64,000 bases of DNA from Paracentrotus lividus (lineage: Eukaryota; Echinodermata; Echinoidea; Camarodonta; Echinidae). A program made the position numbers and the translations under genes. Below the pieces are notes generated by a model. The model searched no databases and had not been told where the DNA came from. It saw nothing but the letters and a program-made list of their open reading frames with translations. The DNA lies in contig CALNVZ010003426.1 in assembly GCA_940671915.1 (NCBI GenBank), positions 13,041,918-13,105,917 of the forward strand, in the 5' to 3' direction. Position 1 is the stretch's first letter, and the number at the start of each line of letters is the position of its first letter. Of this stretch, positions 47,401 to 58,600 are shown one piece after another.

Positions 47401-50132
47401 TTCTGGTACCATTTTTGTGCGGTATGTCTTTACGCTTGGATGAACACGACGCATTGTTTGCGAACATGCAAATTTCAAATTGTGCCAGGGTGGGGATGAA
47501 ATTGAAACAACAAAAGCTGACAAAAAAGCAACTCCATCATGAATAAAGTAGCGTAACTTTTTAACGAAAATGTCTTCCGCTTAATAACTTGGCAGGGGTG
47601 TTGTTACACATATTGACTACATTGTGTATGAAAATTAGATTGACTCGTCAAGTAATGCACAAATGAGTACACAAAAAAAAATGGTACCAGAAGATGTGGG
47701 AGGAGTTACTCTTTTAGAATATGTAAAATAATTTGGGGTTTATAGATTGGTTTTCTTTTTATTGACATTTTTCTAGGTGTAAATTTTTTTTTGACTCACT
47801 CGGTATAGCGTGCTTAAGACAGGGGCGGTTTTGGGCGGTTTAGTGAGTAAGCTAAGGGGCGGTCTCGGGCCGTTTAGGTGCTAAAGGGTTAATACCATTG
47901 ATGATATAATTTGTGCAAACCCACAAAGCATGACGGGCCATGATCATTGCCCCCTGTACCTCGAGTTATCCGGTACAAATTTGGATAACTCAAATCATTC
48001 TACTGAAATTTATGGGAAAAAGTTTAGACTATCACTCGCTTTCCTTCAAGCTATTATTCATCACAATAAAACCATTTTAATTGGTTGTTGAAACTCAAAA
48101 CTAAAAAACGTTAGGAAAGCAAGTTAGCGATAGAGACCAGAGAGTTTAAATCCCTCTATTTGGTATTCAAATCGTCTTTTTCGGTAGCCAGAAAGACTGT
48201 TAGTAAGTTACATTTCATATTTTTGGAATTTGTGTTAAATTCAAAGACATTTGCCTTTTTAAATAATTTTTATTCACAATTTATGATTGACAGAAAAATG
48301 TGGTAAAATGTTTGTCTGATCAGTTGTTTTTGGATGGTTCAATTTAGCCATATGATGTTGTTCTTAACAATATATAGATTAGAAATGAAATCAGGGAAAT
48401 GGTGAAGAGAGTAAAGTTATTAACAGTGATGTTGTTGATGGTGATTTGCCAATTTTCGAGTGATTTAGATGTTATCAACCTTGAGTTGTATCACTGTGAA
48501 CTCAAAGACCCGTATTCTCAACAGCTGCCTAGTTAAGCCTAGCTTGAATCTGTGGTTTAACTATGGCTTGCTAAAAGGGAATCAATCCCGAAAAGTAGAT
48601 GTTCAATTCATCATAATTTTTGGTAGTGAAACTATTAAAAACTATTTGGGAATGATAAGTACAAAAGTTTCCCTTACAATTAAAACATGATTCCAGAATT
48701 CAGTGGAGGAGATAGGAACATGCAACATAGAAAGATTGAATCCCTTTAAGCAAGCCATAGTTACACCACAGATTTAAGCTAGGCTTAAAGTTAGGCGGCT
48801 TTTGAGAATACGGGCCAAAGTTTAAAGGTCATTCATTGACCTATCAAGAAATCTATCGAGAAATATTACGACTGACCTTCAGTGCCATAGCAGCAGCTTT
48901 TATGCTACAGTCACACAGACACTTACGTATAGTTACGTTTTTGTTGTTTTAATCTTATTTCATCTTCTTTTCTATCATTTCTTATGTATTTCTTTGTTTT
49001 ATTGGATGAACGAAATAATCATTATTTCCACTTCTGACTATAACGGGAAGGCATCCGTGGGGATCCGCAGAAAAGAAAATAATTTTTGGACGCAACGGAA
49101 CGTAACTATACGTAAGCGTCTGTGTGACTGTAGCATTACAATGAAATCCTTGACAGAGAACTTGATGCTATCATCCTTAATGGTGTATCACCAAGTCTTT
49201 CATAGGTTAAGAACAACTTTACAAATGGCTGGTGACCAGTTCTTGTGCCAAATGATTTAGAATGTGAGTAGTTTTTCATGCAAAAACATGTTCCTGTCAT
49301 TCTTCAAGTCATTCATAACTCTACGAAAGACTTGGTGAAAAATCACCCTTGAGTGGTAGCTATGTGAACCCATATTTTAAAGGTCATTCATCAACCTATT
49401 GATATAAAAATCTAGAAGTCCTTACCTTCAGCGCCATAGCAGCAGCTTTGATGATGAAGTCATTGACAGAGAATTTGATGTTATCAACCTTGACTTGTAC
49501 ATGTATCTCTGTGAACCCATAGTTCAAAAGCTATAGATTGACCTATCAAGATACAGGTATTTGTGAACCATTACATCAAAATGAGACACAAGTTGCTGAG
49601 GACAGAGTCAAGGAAATCAGCAAAATAGTCAATTTTTAAATACTTTCCATTTATCTTTTTCACTCATTTTTTTAACAGAGCACACATAAAAAATGAAGAC
49701 TCAGAAAATCAAAACATATTTTCTCCCAAATTTGACATTTTTTTTCATTGCTTTGCCAAATCCCTTGACTCTTTGCCCGCCAACCTCGGCGACTTGTGTC
49801 TCATTTTGTTATGATGAATCACATTTATCTAGAAGTACTTACTTTCAGAGCCATTGCAGCAGCTTTGATGATGAAGTCATTGACAGAGACCTTGATATTA
49901 TCTTTCTTGAGTTGTTTGCGTAGACGTACAATCTCCGTCAGCTCACAATCTACCATTGAGTACGAGTGAGGTATGGTGGTCTGAAAAGAATAATAGGATT
50001 TAAAAAATATTGTCCATAACTGCAGTAAAAATTACAAAAATGTCTATACAAGCATCCGATGACCGTGGTAATAATAATTGTAAAGCGCTTAGAGATGAAA
50101 TTGTTTCATATTAGGCACTATATAAGAAGCTC

Positions 50133-50164
<32 letters not shown>

Positions 50165-52562
50165 TCAGTGTTATGGTGTTTCTTCCTTAATATGATTAAA
50201 TTTTTAAAAAAAGAAGATATTTTGTCATTATTGAAAGTTTATTGCTGTTAAAACGACCCAATCTACAAAATATAGAAATTCAGAGGTTTACAGAGCTTTG
50301 AAATTACATGCAGAAGAAAATAACAGTATTAAATCATGCTCTCTTGCCACCAGGAATATATGAAGTTATCTACGACCATCATCTTGGTGGAAGTATTCAA
50401 CGATATATGTGCTTTATTTTACAAGGCATACTATTTATGAATTACTCAGGGTTCCCAGCATTTCATGAAACAAAATTCCCTGATTTTTCCCTGATTTTTC
50501 CCTGATGAAATCGAAAAATTCCCAGATAATTATTTAAACCCATTTCTAGTTTCACATGTTTTCTTTGTTGTCGCCCTGAACTATTTGCAGTATAAAACAC
50601 TAGTCTGACTGACTTCCAAACTTTTGATTTTTGGGCTAATCAAATTCCCTGTCTTTTCCCTGATTTCGAAGCATTATTATCAAATTCCCTGACTTTTCCC
50701 TGACTGGAAAAAAATTAAAATAATTTTCCCTGATTTCCCTGATGGGCTGAGAACCCTGTTACTACATGTTGTACATACTCACACATTCTTTATTAATATA
50801 TGACTGTGTGTGCTGGGAGCATAATGGATTGAATAAATGTTAATGCATACATGGAGTTGTATTATTAAAGAATTAAAGGTGTATCGTCTAACCTTTGATT
50901 CTGTGAGTCGTTTAGCAATTGTTTTCCTCATTCCGGTCAGATCTACTTCTGAAAACATTCCCTACAAAAAGAGAAACAGCAACTGCGTGTGAATGTTACA
51001 CATGTATATTGTATCAAAATTGCTACAATGTACTCAGTAATTGAAATGTAAATAAAATTTAAATCAATGAAATTTACAGAAATGAAATTGTACATCAACA
51101 TCCAAATAATTCAATTTATTTTGATCTTAGACCAAATGAATCATACCTTTCATGACTGTACACAAATAGTTTGACATTTTATTAATTTACAGTATGCTCT
51201 TCTTAATAATTAACATGTATTCTGAGAGAACTTACATAAGGCTTTTGCTCCCTTACATTTACATATTTCACTTCAAGTTGTACAAGTCAACTGAGTGATA
51301 GCAGTAATACAAGATGGAACTATAATAATAGATAAAAATAGATGTATGGCCAATTGTTGTTTCAAAATGTATAATGCTGACTGTTTGAACTGAATCAAGT
51401 ACATAGTCTGGATTTATTGTTGTAAAACTGCCAGATCAGTCTCATTTATAAAATCTGGCATCCACCAGAAACCTTTTCATTTCTCTCACCTCTGTTTGAC
51501 TGTAAGAAGGGGGCGCAACCCTCTCAATTGCAGGTGGTGGTGGTGGGGTAGAGGGTGGGGCTGAGGCAGGGGGTGTAGCCACCGGTGGCTGGGGTGCAGC
51601 AGCCGCCCCTCCAGATTCAATGAACTTCAGCACATCCCTAGGGACACATTGAATCCATGGATAAAATCAATAAATAAATTAGCATTTTGAGTACTAAGCC
51701 CGCATATATGTGGGCTTGGTTTTTCCCACTCAGGAAATAACACCACACTATATGCAGGATGAAAAAATCAAGAACATCCCATGTTTCAATTATTGATTTC
51801 ACTTATTATTGCATTAACAAAAAACACGTAATGAATTAGACAGTGATGTGATAAATATCTTTGTTTCACTTTCAAATGATGATGACTGTGTGTTCAAAAC
51901 GCTTGATTTCCATGCTTCTTGATGGAAAAAAAAAAAAAAAAAAAAAAAAAGGTCAAGCCATGCTACATTTTATAGTCTTCAAAGGGATAAAGAATATAAT
52001 GATACATTCGAATACTCAATAATACATGTAGTTACTAACCCTTTGAGTAGCCTTCCATGTGGGCCAGTAGGAGTGACCTGTGAAGGATCAATCCTATGTT
52101 GATCGATCAACGCTCTAACTGCTGGAGACAATCCTTCACTGTAATCAAAAACACAAGCTAAACTTCAAACTAGGGAACATATTGAACTTAAAAATAGTTT
52201 CATACAGAAATCAATCAACGCTCTATCCGCTGGAGACAATCCTTCACTGTAATCAAAAACACAAGCTATACTTCAAACTAGGGAACATATTGAACTTAAA
52301 ACAAGTTTCATACAGAAATCAATCAACACTCTAAAACCGCTAGAGACAATCCTTCACTGTAATCAAAGACATGAACTATATCATTCAAACTAAAGAACAT
52401 GGTGATGGCAAAACTTATTATCAGTCTCATAAAGTGGTCAATCAATGCTCTAACCAATGGAGACATTGTTCATAGCCCGTGGCAGATCCAGGATTTAGAA
52501 ACAGTGAGAGTTGTGCATGGAATTTTTTATGCATGCTCCCCCCCAAAAAAAAAAAAAAATAA

Positions 52563-52601
<39 letters not shown>

Positions 52602-55600
52602 ATGGCCACTGATCTGTATTTACTAAGGGACGACGGCAATATTCAAGGCCTGCGTGCAAGGGCGTTCCAAGTACTTATGATCGCTTTTAATCCCCTGGGC
52701 ATGCAAGTGCGTGCAAAGCATTTAAGACAAAGTACCGTTATATACAATTTCCTGGGTCAAGGTTCTTGAATGGTGCAAGCCAGACAATAGCTTGCCGTCC
52801 AAAACCGGATCTTGAAGATCCTAGGTCGCTTCAAAGCTCGCCGCGGACTACACTAGTTTTAGACTATAACCCCAATAATTATGAAGAGATAAGGCCCTAT
52901 GTAGATTGTAGTAATAGCTCAGGCTGATATTGTGATAATATTCTCTTTCACCGGCACTGCCAGAATCATCATGCGCGATCGATCTACAAAATATTTCATG
53001 ACCAAACTCCACCCCTTTATTCTAATAGGCGTGCATCCAAGTTAATTGTGCTTGCAAGAATTTAGAAACCTGTCATGCTGAAGGGGTTTAAATTACACTG
53101 GTAATGTGTAGGTCTGGCAAGGAATAAGCCCCTCCTCCTAAATTTTCTGGGAACAATACACTAAGTCTAAAATTTCCCTCTCCATCAGTATTAAAATGCG
53201 CGAGCCTAAACTCCACCCCTTTCATTCTGATTGGTTTGAGCTCACTTTGCACCCAGCCAACCTGCTCATGTTTACTCTACCAAGATCAAAAAGAAAAGCC
53301 AGGTCGATTACAGAATTTTCCCTCAGAAGAAATCCGATACCGATACGCTTGTTGTCATGGGCACAACATTCCTTAGATAGCAGTACAGTCTGCTAAATCC
53401 AGACTCCTGATTTATTTTTCATATTGGTACAATTATTATGACAATGTTTATTTAGTTTTTCATTGTGTGTGTGTTTCTCTCGCTCCCACTCTCTTGATCC
53501 TTTGTACATCTCTCTGTGATATCTTTTTCTTCGCTCTTTGTGTCTTCATTTTTTCTATCATCAGTTAGTTGGAATTCATGGAAATTAAATTTATGGCCAA
53601 ATATCTCCATCAAGAAAGCCTCAGTTGCAGGCTAGAGCATTGTACTCGGCATTTATTTAGAGTTGAACTCCATTATTATTTAATGTACACCAACCTTGGA
53701 GCTCTTCTAACTCCATGCACCAACAATGCATTATATATATATATATATATATATATTTTTTATTTTTTTTTTTCTTGTCAGCTTACGATTTTGTGTATAT
53801 GGGTGTGTGTTTACAAGCCATGAAGTGGTTGTATATAGAGCTTCGAGCTCCTTGGTTATTATGAAGACCTGCGTTAATAATTATTCAATCTTGACCTCAT
53901 TCTCATTTTGTCCATATGCTACTGAACTTCTGGGAATTCCCGATTTAACATGCACATTCAAAACTTCCCCTAATCCCTAGCTAATTTAGTTTGCTGAAAA
54001 GTTCATTCACTTTTCTGTTTTGTAATTAAGGCCCCCCCCCCCCCATAGAAATTAGATGGGCGGTCGTACACTGATTGGCTATTCAGATGTGAAGTCAACA
54101 ATGCAGAGCGGCCCCCATCTTAGGACCATCAAGAAGCCAAATGCTGTGTATTCGCCTGCGTGCACTTTCGTTCAAAGTAATCAAAAATCATATTTCTACT
54201 GGCAGTTTTTCAAATTATTTTTTGCTACAGAAACTGTTATTTGGTTTTTAAGTGGCTGTTTATCAACATGGCGGTGTATGGCTGCACAAACCGAGAAATG
54301 GTGAATGAAAGCCAAAGAATATTAGAAAAAACTAGATGAATCTTCGACCGCGCACGGTCGGAAGGCATGCCTCCGTATTGCCACATCGGAAAAAAAAGGC
54401 ATGCGCGATGTTGAGTATTTACATCCATTTATACCATGACATCTTTGAGATATTGACCCCAAATCTATTAAAGTTGTATCATCAGAATTATTTCCAACTC
54501 AGGAAGGATGGCTACTGATGTAATAAAAAGGATAAACATGTTTAAGTTGATCTGTCAAAGGTCCTTCAGAAATTGCACAAAGAGTCATTTACATAATAAC
54601 CAGTGACCTTTGATGTCCTGACCTCAAAAATCTAATCAGTTCATCTTTCCTCCCACATGACCAAGTTTGAAGTTGATCCATAAAACGGTCAGAAGTTACA
54701 GCAAGAACGTGCCATTTTCAATATACAATGACGTCTGTGACCCTTGACCTTTGACTTCATGACCTCAAAATATAATAAATTCATTGTCCCTACCATATGC
54801 ACACATGACCAAGTTTGATGTTCATCATCAAACTGTTCTTAGTTATCGCAAGAACAAGCCATTTTCACGTACACAATGTCCTCTGTGGCCTTTGAACTTT
54901 GACCTCATGACTCTAAATTCTAATCAGATTATTGTCCGTCCCATATGCACATATGACCCAAGTTTGAAATTGATCCGTCAAACGGTTTTAAGTTTATTGC
55001 GAGAAAAGCCATTTTCATGTACACAAGACCTCTGTGACCTTTGACCTTTGACCCCAAAATCTAATCAGTTCATTGCCCTCCCATATGCACACATTACTCA
55101 AGTTTGAAGTTGACCCGTCACACAGTTCTTAAGTTATTGCGAGAACGAACCATTTTCATGTATACAATGACATCTGTGACCTTTGACCTTTGACCTCATG
55201 ACCCTAAAATCTAATCAGTTCATTGCCCCTCCCATAGGCACACATTACCCAAGTTTGAAAGTTACCCGTCAAATGGTTTTTAAGTTATGGCGAGAACGAG
55301 CCATTTTCATGCATACAATGACCTCTGTGACCTTTGACCTTCAACCTAATGACCCCAAAGTCTAAGCAGATCATTGTCCCTACCATATGCATACATGATC
55401 CAAGTTTGAAAGTGATCCGTCAAACGGTTCTTAAGTTATCGCGAGAACGAAAACGGGACGGACGGACAACCCGAAAACATAATGCCTCCGGCACCACCTT
55501 CGGTGGCGGAGGCATAAAAATAATAAGACTAAGTCTGAGACAATGGTTACTGATCACAGGGTGAAGAGCTAGAGCCCGAGCTAGAGGTGGAAAATGAATA

Positions 55601-58600
55601 ACACAAAAGCTTTGTTTCCTCCAGATTCTCGAACAATAACATCTATGAGGCGTGTGATATTGAAGAAAAATAGTTAGCAGACCCTCTTTTCATTTCATTG
55701 AGCGTAAAGACACTGAAAGAAAATAATAACCATTGGCGCAAATAACTAGTGCTGTACTACTCGCCGTACCTCCGAGCAACATGTCGGTGCGAAGCAGTCT
55801 TTTGATGGTCCTAAGATGACGGACACTGCAGAGCACCGGCTTCAATCCGGGCCGCTTGACTGCCCATCTAGTTAGTATACAGATCAGTGGGTTCAGCGCA
55901 TGCCTTAAGCAGCACTGGATCTGCACTGACCGTATAAAGAGTGGTGATTGTCTGATTGGCGCCCAGATTGATATTGAAGGCAACTCTGTAAATAGATTAC
56001 TTCTCACCCTGACTTAGTGACCGCATGCCTCATGCTGGAGAACTGTTCGCTTTCTGATACCCCTTCGTCAGATTGCTTGGGGGATTCCCCAGTGGGCGTG
56101 GCCTGTGTTGTTGGCATGTCAACGTCCTTATAGTCCTCTCCTTCAGCGACCATGAGGCCTATAAGGGATGTAATAGGGACATTCTTGCTTCCTTCTGGGA
56201 CCTGTGGTGTACAAACAAAGGGTAACAATAACAGCAATTAGGGAGAATCTGAATAAGGAGATGATGGAGGACAATAATGAATATGGAACACAGAAGGAGT
56301 AAGAGGAGAAAGAAGAAGCGAAAGAAGAAAGAAAAAAGAGAGGAAAAGGGTAGGGGAGGATTTGAATAAGGAGAAGAAAATAATGAAAGTTGGACAGGGA
56401 AGGAATAGGAGGAGAAAGAACAGGATGAAAAAAAGGAGATTAACTGGCAGAATTGATAAAAGAATCAATTTCAGTAAAATATGTACAAAAGTAATTAGGA
56501 AGTTATTCATCTACACATTTATGACATCACATATTTTGGTCTCATTGCAAATGAAGGATCCCCATAGCATTAGTGATATCAACATTGAAATGCCAATAAC
56601 TACCTTATTTATTCATTCACTTTTTCTCAAATTTTCATTGATCTGCTTCTTTGATGTTTCTGTTTTATATTACTTAATTGTTTCCTATGGTTTCATTCTC
56701 CTTTAAACATAATCCCTTTAATATCTTCTTACCAGTATTTTCGCCATGATGCCATCTTCGTCCGAGTCCATGATAACAGTAGCTTTATCTGTTTCTATTT
56801 CACAGATACCATCACCTGCTGCTATTGGGTCTCCTAGTAATAAAAATAAACCATCAAAAATTAGATCATATTCAATTTACAGGATTAAAATGAGGGAAAA
56901 GAAAAAAAAAATGTACACCGGTTGGCTCAAAACCAACAATAAATCACTGAAATTGTGAACAAAGAAACTTCTTAAAGTAGGTGGTATGGTCATGATAAAG
57001 TAAAAAATCTTCAAGAATGCCTTCCTTATTACTCAGCGGTTTACATGCTGTTATCTCTTGAATTCATTTACACAAAAAATATAGTAACTAGTATATAATT
57101 ACAATTAAATCTTTTATTCTCGATTTTTCTATTTAAATGTTTCTTAAAGAAAAGATTATCCTTAATCCTTTTAAAACCTTTCATTCTTGATTAAAATTGA
57201 GTGCTCAAAGCGCCCTCTATAGTTACATACCTTCTTTTTTGAGCCAAGTTACAATGGTACCTTCCGTCATGGTTGGGGATAGGGCAGGCATGGTCAGCTG
57301 CATGGGAGTCACGCCTGTATAGTGAAGACAAAAACAAGGAATACATAAAATGCAAAATAATATAACCTTTCATCCCTATAATAGCGCTACATGTACCTCG
57401 ATCATGACCCAATAAATTGTCAAAGTTTTCTAGATTGAAACATTATGATCAGTAAGGGCAAGGCACTTTTTCACATTCTCACATGGCACTTCTTCTAGTT
57501 AAACTACAAAAATGTAAATGTCTAAATAAACGGCACCCAAATATCCAAAGCAAATTTGGCCATGGGACTTTACTCTTTAGTTTTGAAAGGCACTAAGGTA
57601 CCTTCCCAAAAGTTAAAGCCGCGGCTCGCTGCGTGAACGCCGCACGGCGGGCTTATAGGCAGGATATACCGTTCCCCTAGTATTATTCTTCCATTGACTT
57701 AATAACAAAGCGCCGCTTTGCGGCGTTCACGCAGCGGGCCGCGGCTTTAACTTTTGGGAAGGTACCTAAAGGCCATTTAGTTTGCAGCCTTGGTTTCAGG
57801 TAGATATCCTTTGTTCCTCGTACTGTTCACTTTACACCATCAAATCATACTTAAAGCGCTTCAGCCCACTTTTGTCAGCAAACATGTACAAAACACAAAA
57901 ATTACCATACATTTGTGATTTTTAGCTTGTTCAGCCCCCGCCCCCCCCCCCCCCCCAACTGGGTCCCAGCCCCTTCACTTTCAAAAACTTTCCGCTGCCC
58001 CTGTATATTAATTATAGGGGATCTAAATGAAAATTATAAATCACCAGGCCACTCTACCTCATATTCTTTATAAGCCTTCAAAACAATACACAAAACTTTT
58101 GTTAATATTATTTATATTGTTATTAGTTTATTATTACTAGGCCCTACTAGTTTTTATTTAGTTATTTATTTATTCATTGTATTCGCGGCGAGTGAATCAA
58201 AAGCTAATCATCCTAACAACAAATTAAACAAGGTAACTACTGCTGCTATGTCATATTCGACTCGCGACATCGTCACCGAAATACAAGCTTTCGACAAAAG
58301 AGGGCGCAGATCATTTATTAGGACATTTTGAATCTGCGAACATCGGTGTATCAGGAAAACTTCAAGGATAAACCCCCCGAAATTGCACGTTCTTGAAACG
58401 TATTTACATCTTTCAGTAGACGATAACACAAGTAATAATAACAATTTGATAAGTGAAGTATACTATCTATTTTTTATTCAATTTTTCAATTTTCATAGAA
58501 TGTAATAATCAAAATAGCCATGCCTCGCACACTCAGTCCCACGCACGCGATTTCGTTGTTCATCAGTCTATTAGCAAGCTCCACTGTATACGGGGATTTG

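Noticed and set aside
55690-56007. A 105-codon minus-strand frame next to PDHX exon 4
   Set aside because: It lies in the intron just after the exon 4 donor, has no domain, and splicing removes it.
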